DNA from: Moniliella sp. 'wahieum'
Lineage: Eukaryota > Basidiomycota > Moniliellomycetes > Moniliellales > Moniliellaceae
Direction: 5' to 3'
DNA: 64,000 nucleotides
NCBI GenBank assembly: GCA_003971905.1
Contig: RSEE01000002.1
Span: forward strand, 124,001 to 188,000
Position numbers and translations under genes: made by a program. This document shows positions 22,278 through 34,771 of this stretch, one piece after another; position 1 is the stretch's first letter, and each line of letters begins with the position of its first letter. The notes under the pieces were generated by a model. It had not been told where the DNA came from and searched no databases. It saw nothing but the letters and a program-made list of their open reading frames with translations.

Positions 22278-23176
22278 TAATATTCGTAAAAATTTACTCA
22301 TTTTTGGGTGATGTGGTCATCTAAGCAAAATATTAATTTTCACCAGCCCGTGGTAGGTTTTGTTGATAGAACGAGAATCCTGGCAGTTACGATAGCGAGA
22401 GCGATACCGACAGAAGAGAAATTGAGTAGTGATAGGGAGAGAAGCCAATAAGCGATAAGGGAGTGGAGGAGACTGGGGACAAGACGACTTAATCGTTGCC
22501 CCGTGACAGAGTCGCACCGGCGACTTTGCCGTCGCCCTGTGACAGTCGCACCCTCTTTTATTTCATTCGGCGAGGGTCCAGACAGATTGAAGCAAGTGGC
22601 CCCTACAAAAGAAAGATGATTTATCTGGGGATAACAGTTGAGCACGAAGAGGTTTTTGTGGGCTGGATGAGCGTAATGATGCTCGCTTCATCATATTTTC
22701 TTGCCCCCCTCCCCCCCATCAGTATAGGCGTTTTTTGAGGGCAGAATCTACCAAGGTGGGAATTAAAGACGTGAAAGACGGGTGCGAATTAAGCGTAGCC
22801 TAATACTAGTGGTACACTCTTCCCACGAGAAAAGACGGGCAACTCATGTTCTTGTATGAAGCCGGCCTGAAGCTTGAAGGCTGCACTGGTACAAGGGTGG
22901 ACTTGTTAGTGCAAGTCGTCCTTGTCGCTTTGAAGGGAGGGCACTCTTGCGTACACGACGGGCGTATGAAGAGATTGATTCAGTCCGCATATAGCGGCCT
23001 GAAGGACCTGATCGGTGATCGGTGATCAGCACTGAGGCTCAGCGCTCAGCCCGCCCCAGCTCAGCGCCTGTCCGACACTCCGACACCGCAATGCAAGGTT
23101 TCAAACGGGAGGTGACTAGGTGACTGCTACGGTTGCATCGCCCTAACAAACAAATAGCCGCGGCAGGGTTATAGGA

Positions 23177-23210
23177 GCATCATGCATCATGCACATCATG
23201 TATCATGCAC
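23177..23210. repeat. Heptamer array GCATCAT
   Basis: GCATCAT occurs twice in direct succession (23177-23190), followed by related GCACATCATGTATCATGCAC. The step is 7 nt with the palindrome ATGCAT spanning units. Confidence 0.8.
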
Positions 23211-23550
23211 CAGCACGTGCGTGTCACAGACATGCTACACATGTCAAAATGCCACCAAGTCACAGGCCATGTCATATGTCGCAACGCCTGACAAAAAGAA
23301 CTGTCAACAGGGAGTCTCAGTACTCAGTGAGTACTCTCGTATATCCTCGCCAGCAATAGAGCTCGAAAACACCTTACAATTCCTACCTGGGGGTCCCTCC
23401 AAAACGTATGCACTCTGCTGCCATATTAATCGACACCATCCTCCTTTGGGGAAGAGTTAAGAAGGTCGTCTCTCTCGATTCAACTGAAGAATTAAGAGCT
23501 TATCTCTCTACTCTTCAACTAAGCATCAAGCTTCAACCCTTCAACCCATC

Positions 23551-23567
23551 AAGCTTCAAGCTTCAAC
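23551..23567. repeat. Heptamer array AAGCTTC
   Basis: The palindrome AAGCTT plus C occurs twice in a row, with further TTCAA words on both sides (about 23508-23590). Confidence 0.8.
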
Positions 23568-23702
23568 AGGCTTCATGAAGCTTGTTCAAGATAATACGAC
23601 ATCGTATGACTACAATATCGGAGTTACACATCCTCACTCTCATATGTTCGATGATCGATCATCTCGTCGATCACATACAAAAAGGCCCAAAACAAGACCC
23701 TT

Positions 23703-24728
23703 TTAGAGGGTAGCAGGGTCGAATACGAAGCGGTACTTGACGTCACTCTTCTCCAAACGTTCCCAAACGTGGTTGATGTCCTTGTAGCTCACTTTCTCAA
23801 CAGTGGCAGTGATGTTGTGCTTGCCACAGAAGTCAAGCATCTCCTGGGTCTCCTTGATACCGCCAATGAGCGAGCCGGCAAGCATTTTGTTCCCCATCAC
23901 CAAACCAGCGGTGTGAAGTTGGTCGGGCCCAAATGCCAGCAAGAGCCATGGTGCCGTGAGGCTTCAAAAGGGCCACAGTAGCAAGGTGTTGGTCCACCGC
24001 GATCGTGTCAATAATGATGTCGAACGTGCCAGCAGCTGCCTTCATCTGCTCTGGCTTGGAAATGATCAGCAAGTGGTCAGCACCGAGCGACTTCGCCTCC
24101 TTCCCTTGGATTCGGAACGAGACGAAACAGTGACCTCAGCACCCATTGCGTGAGCAATCTTGATGGCCATATGGCCCAGACCGCCCAAACCAGCAATAAG
24201 AACCTTCTTCCCGGGGCCAGTGCCGAAACGGGACAGGGGAGAGTATGTGGTAATGCCAGCACAAGCAACGGGGCGGCGCCGAAAGGTTCCAGGTTTTCAG
24301 GTACCTTGAGAACGATCGCCCCGAACAACGATGCTCTGCGAGTAGCCTCCAACGGTGTACGAGCCATCGATGCGGTCCTTACTGTTGTACGTCATGGTGG
24401 GGCCTTCATGGCAGAAATGCTCCTCAGACAAGTCACATTGCTCGCAGTGCTTGCACGAGTCCACCATGCAGCCAACACCCACATAGTCACCCTTCTTGAA
24501 TCGAGGGTCGCGCGATTCGCTCACCAGCCGCAATTTCGTGACCAGCCACAAGGGGATAATGAACTGGGCCCCAGTCACCCCGAGCAGTGTGGAGGTCGGA
24601 CATGCAGAAGCCACAAGCAGTGATGTCAATCGCGACATCGTTCTCGCGTAGGTCGCGACGCTGCGCGGTACCAGGCACCAGGGGCCGGTAGCATCGTTGA
24701 CCTGGTAAACTTTAACAGTGGTAGGCAT
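23703..24728 (-). CDS. Zinc alcohol dehydrogenase, cinnamyl-alcohol/ADH6-7 type
   Basis: It starts at the ATG at 24728 ([16 protein letters not shown]). After a frame change come the catalytic-zinc segment [19 protein letters not shown] and [11 protein letters not shown]. Then [20 protein letters not shown] carries the four structural-zinc cysteines. The Rossmann motif [20 protein letters not shown] lies near 24150-24210, followed by [20 protein letters not shown] and, at the C-terminus, [20 protein letters not shown], ending at 23703. This matches NADP-dependent medium-chain alcohol dehydrogenases of the cinnamyl/ADH6 type, which reduce aldehydes including lignin-derived ones, at about 340-360 residues. 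At least four single-base frame changes break the reading. No intron is required. Confidence 0.85.
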
Positions 24729-25263
24729 AGCGTCTGGACACGCAGTGAGCAAATGGCTGTTGTTAGTTACTCAATCAATAGCAAATTTTTAACCCTTCTT
24801 CTGTTGGCGACATTGACACGAGAGTGCAAATGCGAGAACAGTAGTGACGCACCGAATGAGCAAGAAAGCAATCCGTGTGGAAAGGAGGAAGATGAGCGAG
24901 ATGGGATGGGATGGAAGTTCGGAAATTGTAGGATTGAGGGGGTTTTTATAGTCCCGAAGAGGTTGGGGGAGACGTGTCGCTGTGCCGGCCTGAGGCCTGA
25001 TGTCGCACGTCACATGCAATGTCATCAGTCAGTGCATCGCAAAGCGCACCACTCTCGAGCATCATGTATCGTTCATCAGCCAATCATCGATCTCGTCTTC
25101 CTGATTGGCTCGACTGGTACAGCTATCACCAGAACCCTCCGCCACGCAGGCCACAGCCATAGATGAAAGACACCGGGACTCCCTCAGTTCCTGAGGCGGC
25201 TTGATGCTGGATGATGGATCGCCCAAGGCTGTGAGGGCTACCGGCCTTAAAAGGCATAAAGTT

Positions 25264-25311
25264 GTAAACAGATTATGGCCTAAAGCTGGTAAACAGATTA
25301 TGCCTAAAGCC
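25264..25311. repeat. Two-unit tandem repeat of 24 bp
   Basis: The unit GTAAACAGATTATGGCCTAA plus four bases occurs at 25264-25287 and again at 25288-25311 with one base missing from a GG run. GGCCTTA-type words surround it. Confidence 0.8.
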
Positions 25312-25778
25312 GAAGGCCTCTCACATTGCCCTCAGACCCTCACAGGCCTTAGGCCTTATGGCCACAGCTCAGAGCCTCCCTCGTCAGCGTGTCCACTGTC
25401 AGCCCCAAGTGGGGCTTGCGGCGCTAAAAGGATTTTATGTCCGCATTTTATACGCGGAATCGAGTGTACGTACCCCCCGTGTTCTCCGGCTGACGGTGAA
25501 CGTTCAAGTTGCACATTCAAGTTGAACTCACCTGCCAAACGGCCACGACCGGCCACGACCCCCGCCAGTCTTACGGCCGGCGACTTGCCTTGGTCGGAGC
25601 GAAAGAGGTGAAAACTATTGTATCGATTTATCGATGATCTCGATGGCCGCCGGTTTTCGCGGGCGCCGGATACATGAGCGTGTTATGAGCGCGTGTCACG
25701 TGGAAACAATAGGTTTGCCATGCACTGACCCTATACCACGCTGGCACAGTGTAGCAACGTCCTGGTCCATCCGGCTAC

Positions 25779-25949
25779 TCGGAGACCGCAATGGATATGC
25801 TGAAGCGTATAGGCCAGTAGCGTAGGGGATCGATTGGGGGCGATATAGGCGTTGGTGGGAGGAAGCACGACGAGGGCTACAAGGGCTTACGTGGCTAATA
25901 TACGCTCGCATTACCAGTGTTTCGGAGCCTGCGGAGCCCTCGGGGCTAT
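25779..25949 (+). repeat. Dispersed repeat, copy 2
   Basis: It is homologous to 20633-20811 in the same orientation: GAGACCGCAATGGAT, CAGTAGCGTAGG, ATAGGCGTTGGTGG, CGACGAGGGCTAC and TCGGGGCTA occur in the same order. Small indels separate the copies. Confidence 0.75.
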
Positions 25950-28900
25950 GAACCTGCTGGGTGAGCCGCGGATGTGCTCCACAACATCGGTAAAACTATT
26001 ATATATAACCACCGTGGCAACAACAAAGCCAATGACTGATATGTTCCCGCCAGTGCGGCTTCCTCTGGGCTCCTGTGTTCGCATCTCTTCGCTCCTCTCT
26101 TCTCTCCGCAACCGATACTGTCTTCCGCTCCAGAATTCGTTCACTTCTGTGCCCTCTCGCAATCTCAACTCCCTGATGTTGTGTTGTGTGCTCCGTCATC
26201 AGGCGGCAGGAGCCATCTAATTGCGGGAGTTATCGCGGCGCACAACAAAACAGAGGCTCCCAGGGTAAAGGGTAATAGGACTATTCCGACATCCCTCAGA
26301 TATCAGTGATACCTACACACACGCCGAACGACAGATGCAGCAATACGCGACCAAATCTTCTCAAAACGATACCACACTACACTAATATGCTTAAAAACTG
26401 CTTCATGTTGCCTCACGGATGTCGTTTAATGGGCCCTTCAAGCTACAATTCTCCTCTGTAAACCAACTCGGGGACGATTAACGATTAGAAGGCCAGGACT
26501 AGGTTACTTTGTTTTTGTTGTGTTTGAGCCTGGGAACCTGAAGATGAAAATAATAAGACATCACTGTGATGGTAATGATGGTAATGAACGGCTGACACCC
26601 CCGCAAATAAACCGAGCCTGCCAACTGCAGCGACTCAGAAGGAGAGCTGTGGATCCATGATTCCGAATCTGTCAAGAAATGGCGACCTGTCCGCGACAGA
26701 TAAATCGGCTAACATGTGGCGCCCAGTTACGGTTATATTACACAACACAGTTGGAGGTACTTTGGAGGATAGTGGTGCACCAGGCATCATGTAACGCGTA
26801 GAAGGAAACAGTTCATCAGTCCAACAACCCATCCAGAATACTAGTATACAGCCGAAGTGTTGTTTGTAGGGGAAAATAAAGGCGTCCCCCTTCACATTAG
26901 TTGGACAATCAGTTTGAGAGGGGAAACTTTTTTGAGTCCCAAAAATCAAGTGGGTCGATGTTCTTCTGCGGTGAAAGCGACGGTTCGTTAGAGTTGTCAC
27001 TCAGGCCAAGTTCAACAAAAGACTCTCCAGAGTCTCAGGCGGGATCGGGAGAGGGGAAGAGCATGCTCGGGGGGAGGGGTGAGAATGTGGGCTTTTGGCC
27101 TTGTTTTACCTGTGGAAGGCAAAACACCAGTGTCACGATGGCTTTGGGCCTAGTGCAGAAGAGGGGCTTGCGGTAGGAAATGAGGTCGATTGCGCCTTTT
27201 CTTGGGTCCGATGGACCATTGTTGGTGACACCACCTTTCAAGCTTCCTATATTGCATCTTCCCAGAAGGAGCTGACAATCCGGAGCCGGGAAGTAAGTTG
27301 TAGATGGGGCTCTTCTGGTGGAAAGGAGATGGCTCCAGCAACAGTCCTCTTGGGGCCAATTGCGCAATCGAACTCTTTCGTTGAGCCCGTCAAATCTGTT
27401 CCTGCAAGAGAGAGGCTGTTTCCGTGCACTCCCATATGGAAACAGGAAGGAAAACAGGAGGCTTCTCTCCAGGAATACGATAACTTGGGGGCTCGGTACA
27501 CGCTGTACGTAGAGGTACAACCCATTCATTCGGCGGGAGGATTGGCTCCAGAGACGAAAGAGGGGAAATGCGTGTTGTGCTCGGCTCGCGATGCCTCGAC
27601 CTAGAATATTCTTCAAAAGGGGGGTTGGGGGGGGGCACGTGATGCTCGGAATAACTGGATTACTACATGCTGTTCCAGGTGCGGAGACAGAGCGGTTTCC
27701 TTTTGGGGTGAGTGCATCCGTAACCCCATGGACTGGGTAGTATCGCAGTTGAGAGAGACAGTCCGCATGAAGTTCATCCGGCTTGTGATATAGCCGACAG
27801 AGTTCATGGAGCAACCTCTGCCTGCTGTCACCTCTGCCCTGGCACTTGGAACCGAGGGGGTCGACATTATCAAATCAAATGGTCGAGTTATTTCCTCGGT
27901 GGATGGTCTGTGGAAACTCGAGGAATATGTTTTGTGTCCGTCATCTCTGCTGAAAGCAGAGGGAAGGGCTTGATGGAGGAGGCAGAAGTAGAGAATGCGG
28001 CGTGGCTGGTGCGCCTCTTATCAGACGTACTGGTTGAGAACAGTAGGTTGTGCCTGTTGGTGCCTCCCTCCTCAAGCTGTGGTGTTGCAGGAGAAGTGGG
28101 CGAGAAGATGAAGCAATACTTCCCCCGCAAGCATCGCATAAATCAGGTGAGGAGCACAAGCTGTGACGATTGCCTTCCTTGGAGATGCGATGCAACGGGG
28201 AAAATAAACCAGACTCGGGAGGGGTGCTACACGGCGAGTACATAAGCGGCATCTTGGAGCAGAGCTGTTGCCCCTCTAGGAAGGTGGGAAGGAGTGGTCG
28301 CAAAAAAGGCGTCTGCGAGCGAGAAAGTAGGTTTTCCCCATGTGGCGGCATTTGCAGACGACGGAGCGTAGTTGGCGTCAGCCCTCCTTTTTTTGGGCGG
28401 TAGAGGTGGGATAGGGCATTGTAGCTGGGGGACGGGGGGGGAGTGGCATGACAGAATTGGAGCACAAACTGCCGGAAAAAATACTGCTGATGGAAGTGTG
28501 GTGGTGGGACAAGGTTGGAGATATAGGAGAGAGTTGTGTGAAGGAAAAATGAGCAGGGAAGATAATATCTCTAGCAGCACACACGGTATAAGCACATGCT
28601 GTCACAAGACTCTACGCCTACTCTTCGTGACTATGACCACTCGAACATTGAAGGCTGAGCGTTGAGCCGGATGGAGAACTGAGGCTCACAGGGCGGACTC
28701 AACCCTCAGTTCAGTTTTCAGCCTCTCAGACTGAGTTCCGTAGTGCACACTGCAGAGAAACCGTATCCTCACTTGAGACAGAGGTAATATTACGAGATGA
28801 TTCAGTAAAAATTGAGACGGCGTGACTAGTGACTGGGAGCAAGCACAGAGACAATATGATGCTGTAGTCACTCGTTGGTTCTCACGCGTCATATTCATAC

Positions 28901-30417
28901 ATCCCCGGCCTTATCATATGCGGAAGGGAGGGTCGATTAGGGGCCTCCCTGTTGAACTCATAACCTGTAGAGTAGCGGAGTCTATCAGGCAAGCCAAGGG
29001 AGTGGGTGTGGTAAATAATAGCATTGTATACCCGCGAGGGGTCGTCCTACTTATACGCAAAGTAGGGAAAAGAAAGATAAAGATAACAAGAGCAAAGAGA
29101 ACCTTGTAGCTCAGACCACCAAGTCGGTTAGCCCACAAAGCAGGACAAACCAAACCAGTGCCGAACCAAACTGTTGAGTCTAAATCCAGATGATGTGGTC
29201 CACTCAACAAATGTTCTTGTGCTGCTACAATGCCCGGTCTTGATTTTGAGATATATTGTCTTCATTCTGTTGACAACTGCGCTTATTGCACGTCAACTTG
29301 GGTTCAACCCCTTTTTGTTGCACTTTCGACTTATGGTCGTGGGTGTGAGGTGTGCAAGGAAAGCTGAGTCTTGTGGAGAACAGAATGCGCACATGGTGTC
29401 GCTTTAAAGTAGCAGGTGCCAAGCGGATAAAAAAGAACACGAGATAGGCAGAGTAATTATCGAATAGCATACTACCGCTATGAAAGGAGGAGAACCACAC
29501 ACCGAGGCCACCAAGAGTGACTGCATAGACGATGGTAAGGACATCTCAATGCTGCTTGTTTGTCCCCAACTGAAATAGACGCCGACAATAACCGTAGTAG
29601 GGTATAACTATGCTGGTAATTGTCTTCATGGAAGTCTCTCCTCTGTGGGTTGGACAGGGTGAAGCTAGCTTGAAGTTTTTTTGAAAACGGAAGGGAATGG
29701 AATATGTATGAACGCGTTGTTTGGTTGTTTTCCTCTCAGTACTTTGGTTCTTTTTGCCCACAGAACACCCAGGCATAGACTGTGTTTTTCCTTGCCACAG
29801 CAGCATGCTGTTTTGGAATGTGATGGATTGGATGGACATAGCGTATAGTAGGGCAATAGTGCTATGAGTAAAACACCCCGTTTTCAACCACAAACCTCGC
29901 AATGAACCTGAGGCCTGACGCGTGGACGAGAGCGCCCTCCGTTCCCTGCATCGGTATAAAGCTTAAGCTTAAAGGGAGCCGGTATAGGTACAGAAAAAGA
30001 TACTGAGTACGGTTAGTACTATACTGAGTCCCAGCACTGATGCCCTCACGCTCCACGTCCGAATGTGGTCTTTTGAGACGCTGGCCACTAATCCGCAAGC
30101 AAGCGGCACCCTCATCGGCCTCATCGATCATGTAAGACTTTCGAAGCCTTCCGTAGACCGGCCTTATTAGTCCATTGGTCAGAACACCGCAACGCCATGC
30201 ATAGATAATCGGTAGTTGGCGCGGGAAATCGCATGCATCATGTCGTTCAATATATTCTCAGAACTCAATTGTGCGGAACAATCATTAATCATTAGTGACA
30301 AATGGCGTGTGGACAAAGTAACAGTCACTAGCTATATTCACTAGTGGCACGGGCCGCCAGCACAAAATCCAGCAACTGCATATGCATGACTATGTGAGAA
30401 AACTCGCTTAGCTCTCT

Positions 30418-31435
30418 TCAGAAGCCCTCCTTGCCAGGGGGGATCAGGACGGCCGAACCATGGAAGCGACCATGACGAAGGTCATCCAGGGCTTGGTTCG
30501 CTTCCCTAAGAGGGTAGGTGGTAACGACTGTCTTGACCGGTACTTTGGGTGCCAGCTGGAGGAACTCCAAACCATCTTCCCGTGTCAAGTTGGCCACCCA
30601 CACAATCTCCCTTTCCTCCCCAAATCACGGTAGGGGAAGGCGGGAATGTCGCTCATGGAGATGCCACCACAAACCACCTTTCCGCCCTTGCGAACAGCTT
30701 TGAGTGCCTGTGTCACCAGTGGACCCACAGGGGCAAAGATCAAAGCTGCGTCCAACTTAACCGGAGGGAGTTCATCAGATCCCCCTGCCCAGACGGCACC
30801 AAGTTTCTTGGCAAACTCCATCGTTGCCGTATCTCCCGCCCGCGGAAAGGCGTACACCTCCCTACCTTGATACAGCATGACCTGGATCAGCATTGATGCG
30901 GCCGATCCAAACCCATACACACCCACCCGCTTTGCATCTCCAGCCTTGCGGAGGGTACGGTAGCCAATCAGTCCACCACACAGGAGTGGCGCCAGTTGCT
31001 GGGCCTCGGCATCCTCGGGTAGCGGGAAGGCGAATTGTTCGCTGACGATCGTGTGGGTAGCAAAGCCTCCGTCCTTTTGGAATCCTGTAAAGGTAGGGGA
31101 GTCACACAAGTTTTCAGCCTTAGAGTGGTACAGTACTCGCAATGGCCACAAGTTTGGCCCAGCCAGGGAATGCCAACGCGGTCCCCAACCTTGAGCAAGT
31201 GGACCTCAGGTCCTACCTCTTGAACCCTTCCAACAATCTGGTGGCCAGGGATAATGGGTAGCACGGGGTTGGGCAATTCGCCATCGACAACATGCAAATC
31301 AGTGCGGCAAATGGCACAACACTCCGTCTTAACCAGCACGTCTCCCTTGGCTTTGGGTGTGGGAATGGGCCGTTCAATGGGCACGAGCGGGGCGTGCAGC
31401 TTTGGCAGCTGCATAGCAAACATTTTCTTGGCCAT
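30418..31435 (-). CDS. Zinc-dependent alcohol dehydrogenase
   Basis: It starts at the ATG at 31435 ([20 protein letters not shown]). The catalytic-zinc region reads [20 protein letters not shown] and [15 protein letters not shown], with the structural-zinc motif [11 protein letters not shown] frame change follows at about 31130, then [20 protein letters not shown], the cofactor region [18 protein letters not shown] and [19 protein letters not shown], and the C-terminal block [20 protein letters not shown], ending at 30418. This is a medium-chain zinc alcohol dehydrogenase of the AdhP-like class, about 330 residues, distinct from the cinnamyl-type gene at 24 kb. The substrate is unknown. Two frame changes were seen (about 31130 and 30600). 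Confidence 0.85.
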
Positions 31436-32940
31436 ACTGGTAGCGACGGTGCTTGGGCGCATACAGAAGGAGGTGGTGGTGGTTGAGGGACAAGAGAGCA
31501 CCTCGCCGCAACCGGTTCGATAGTCGCGAGGACACGGGATGTCGTACGACGGGCGTGTGGCTCAGGACGGTTGCGGGGGATGCTGAGGCGCCGAGAGTGC
31601 TGAGGTGCTGAAGTGCTGACGTGCTGGGGGCAGGCTGAGGCGCTGAAGCGCTGGGGTCTGGGCTACGCAAAGCCAGGTGGGGGTCCGTGCGGGATCGGTT
31701 CAACCTCGGGGGTGAAATTGCACTTTAGCCCCTGGGGTAGCACAGTGGCAGCACGCATGCACCAACCCAATAAGGCTGCGTGCGGGACTGCGCCAGATGA
31801 GCACCGCGCCTATTATATTCCACCACCCCTGTGTGGCCATCGCCGCTGCAGTCACTACCACGATCTCTGTCTCGTGACTGACGTAACAATGGATGCTGAC
31901 GCGGCCGAAGATGCAGTTATTGCCAAAATCTTTTGGTATTCGTGTCGTGTCTTTTGCCTCTCGTTCTACCCACTGCGTTAAGTTGGAGAAAGGAGGGCAA
32001 GCCAAAGTCAACTACCATGGGTATGATTGGTGAGCATGTGTACAATATCAGCGGGGTAGATGCCTTTGCTTCTCACGTGAGTCCCCCGAACGGCCCTCGA
32101 GCCATCGAACCCTTTCTTAGAAAAGGGTTTCTGGACGGCGCCAGCCTTGCAGGCGACTTTGTCGTCGGACCCAAGGAAGCACCGGAGATCCCGGCGGGAT
32201 CGTTGATGTTTTTTGATTGATGGCTTCATCACGCAGTTTCCCGTCAAACGTATCTTCTCTTGGTCTTAATGGACAGCGTCCAAGCCACCTCAAAACACCC
32301 AGTGTGCATGTCGGTATAGGTACACACACTTCCCTGGCAAGTGAGGTAAAGGTACATACAAGCATAACTTTTGCCATAGAAAAGAGATGTAGTCGGGTGA
32401 CAATCACCTTAGAGCGGGGGCGCGCATCTTGCTGCGTTTACGGCGCAGACGGCGCATGCGTTTCTTCGTCCACTTGGCGCGCACTAGAAAAGGCAGCGAG
32501 TGTCAGTTCACAAGGCGTAGGGACATCAGGAAAGCTGGACAAGGGGTCGCGACATGGACGGTGGTGGTGAGATGAGGAAAACATGATTCGATTACAGTGA
32601 CTACTACAGCAACAGTGGCTTACCGCCCGTAGCATGGGGTCTACGGGCCAGCGGCTAGTGAGCGCTGAGCTAGCAATAATGGCGTGGATGACGTCAGCCC
32701 ATTCTGAGGCCTCAGCCTGAGGCTCAGGCCCCGAGGGTTAGACAGGGTTAGACGTTAGACCCGGCCTGCCGGTTGCCAGTTAGCGGTTCCCGATCATCGA
32801 GATCATCGGAACGATCTCAAGTGGTGTGGGTTGTCTGCCTCTCACCGCCAACAGCCAACGGCCAAGGTTCTTCTATCTCCTACCTCCCATCTCCACCTGG
32901 CCCCTTGGATTATCATCCTCTTGCGGTCTTGTTCACAAAG
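31436..32940. other. Intergenic region
   Basis: No protein was recognised. It includes the promoter side of the dehydrogenase, a CTGA-type tandem tract (31581-31654), a palindromic CCTCAGG/CCTGAGG patch near 32700 and a GATCATC pair near 32791. Confidence 0.45.
31581..31654. repeat. Degenerate GTGCTGAGG tandem tract
   Basis: Units TGCTGAGGCG, GTGCTGAG, GTGCTGAA, GTGCTGAC and GTGCTGGG follow one another, then GCTGAGGCGCTGAAGCGCTG. The step is 8-9 nt, unlike the exact 7-nt arrays elsewhere. Confidence 0.75.
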
Positions 32941-33281
32941 ATGACTCGCGCACCAGCTGCGGCGCCTGCGGGCACCTCCTTCCTGGCGCGCGCCGGTACG
33001 CTGACCAAATTTGGTGCAGCCATGGCGGGCGGAGCGATTGCGGCGTCCTTGGTCCTTAATCAATGGAACGCAGTACGGAGCACTTCCCTCTTCCCTCTTC
33101 CCTCCCTGACCCTGGTGCTAACTATAGCTGACCGTTTATATGGGCCCAGGGCGCGACCAAGTCGGATGCCGATCGAATTCGCGAGACGGACGAAGCAGTG
33201 AACAGGCTCCTGCGTCAGTCCAAGGCCCAAGCGGAAGCTGAAGCTGCCAAGGCCAGCGCGGGCGAACCTCTAAAGAGTTGA
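32941..33281 (+). CDS. Small single-pass membrane protein, two exons
   Basis: Exon 1 (32941-33072) starts MTRAPAAAPAGTSFLARAG and contains a Gly/Ala-rich membrane-like segment (GAAMAGGAIAASLVLNQW, about residues 25-42). The intron at 33073-33149 has a GTACGG donor, GCTAAC branch point and CCCAG acceptor. Exon 2 (33150-33281) encodes a charged, Ala/Glu-rich helix ending GEPLKS. The product is 87 residues. The basic N-terminus without acidic residues would suit mitochondrial import, and the GxxxG-like helix would suit packing in a membrane. I do not recognise the family. It is one of the few genes here with no frame change. Confidence 0.65.
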
Positions 33282-34771
33282 AGGTTGAACGTTGAACACG
33301 TCAAGGGATGCAATGGATGCAGTCTTCACCCGGGGTCCAAGGAGGTTAGGCGCTGTTTCCCTCCCCTAAAGCACCGAGGGCTCGGGCCGAGGCCCAAAGC
33401 TCTAGTTTGCGGCATGCCGATGAGGGCTAACGCGTGCCCTTCTCCCACGTGAAGGAGCAGCAGCTGGCCCTTATTCCCCACCCCCTGATCATTGACTCTT
33501 TCCTCAGCCCCGAGCCATTGACTCCTTCCCCTACCGATCAGATTGGTTTCGCTACGTCGCATCCATCCAGTGTAAGACCACCGCCCGGTACTTACCTCCA
33601 TGGACATGGATTCTCCTGTTCACAACGTCCACCCTCTTCGTTGGGAGTGTGTTCATGCCCTTGTCCCTCCCCTGTCGCCCTTGAAAATGTCACGAACCTC
33701 CAATTGGCCCCATCTCTCACTGCATCTTTTCCTCCCATCTCGTTCCACTGAGGGCCAAATGACCCTCCCCAGCCTTCATTTAGGCTACTTGGTGCCTCTC
33801 GAGAGTGGGGCGGGACGGCGACCGCGGACTGCGTTACGGACGCCCAAGCACGACGTCCTGTTCCATATCCACATACCTGGACCGTTCCATTCGATACTAC
33901 CATAAAGCACTAACAAGGGCGCTCAAGTGCGGTGGAAGATAGGGTCGGAGGTCCGAGGACAGGGAGGCAGGGTGCCCTGGGGTAACCTAACTGGCAATTG
34001 AGCACCGTGGGCAGGGGATCTTGCCTTTGGCCGCACGGACACTGGTGACGGTTCACAGTTCACATGACCGTCCAGGTCGGTCGATGACGAGGCAGCGAAT
34101 GTTGCACTGGTTAGGGACACGACATTGGAGGCAGTTAGCCATACCGGCTCTCTCGGAAACAGTGGTTGGCGGGAGTGAAGAGATTGAAGACGGGGCTTTT
34201 TGGTGGGTCAGGCCGGTCAGGTTAGGCGCCGGGTGTGAGCATATGTGAGGACCAGTGGTGAAGAAGACAGGTTTGGCCGGCAAGAAAGATGGTGTCAGAC
34301 CAGTACCTTCAAAGGCATTGATATTGAATCTCGATGTCTTTTTCACCACACGCTCGGGGGACCTGCCGTCCCAGCGTCCCTTGCGTGGAACCCAACACAG
34401 GTCCAGTCCCTGAGGATGCGTCCGCGTCTCGCGCGTCTCATTTACTCCTCCCCCCCGCCCCTGCCCCACCCTGCTACCGCGTCGTTGGACTAACAATTTA
34501 GCAGCAATTCTACCGTCTACCAGCTTATATCTTACCAAGCTAGGGTCGTCGTGACGCCTGATGGTGGGAAGCGGCGCACCTAGTCTAGGAAACAAAATGA
34601 CTCGCATCAGGCCGAACGGCAGGTGATTGAACGTATGAAGGACTGAAAAGGGAGGCGCGCCGAGCATGTCGCTTGAAAGGAACGGCTACGTGGGTCTGTG
34701 GATACAGGTGGAACGCTGGAACGTTGGAGCGTTCAAGTTGAACGTTAAGGTAGGATTATTAGGGACCGACA
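33282..34771. other. Intergenic region, no gene recognised
   Basis: Just after the small gene stop lies TTGAAGGTTGAACGTTGAAC (33278-33297), a 7-nt-step array, and a similar one lies at 34709-34746. Frames between 33434 and 34667 are proline- and serine-rich on both strands and show no motif. Confidence 0.4.

Larger units (their letters stand above)
21922..23702. other. Gene-free region with tandem repeats
   Basis: No conserved protein was found. It holds an AAGCGCTT tandem repeat (22201-22277), a GCATCAT array (23177-23210) and an AAGCTTC array (23551-23567). Confidence 0.45.
24729..30417. other. Large gene-poor region
   Basis: Over 5.6 kb no conserved domain could be recognised on either strand. 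The longest frame (27035-27814, minus) lacks motifs and does not start at a convincing context. The DNA from about 26.3 to 30.3 kb is less GC-rich than its flanks. Features seen are a two-unit tandem repeat (25264-25311), copy 2 of a dispersed repeat (25779-25949) and scattered CACTAGTG words. It may hold degraded transposon sequence or unrecognised genes. Confidence 0.4.

Noticed and set aside
27035..27814. A 259-codon minus-strand frame
   Set aside because: No motif, no conserved composition and several equally long shadow frames opposite it. Kept only as part of the gene-poor region.
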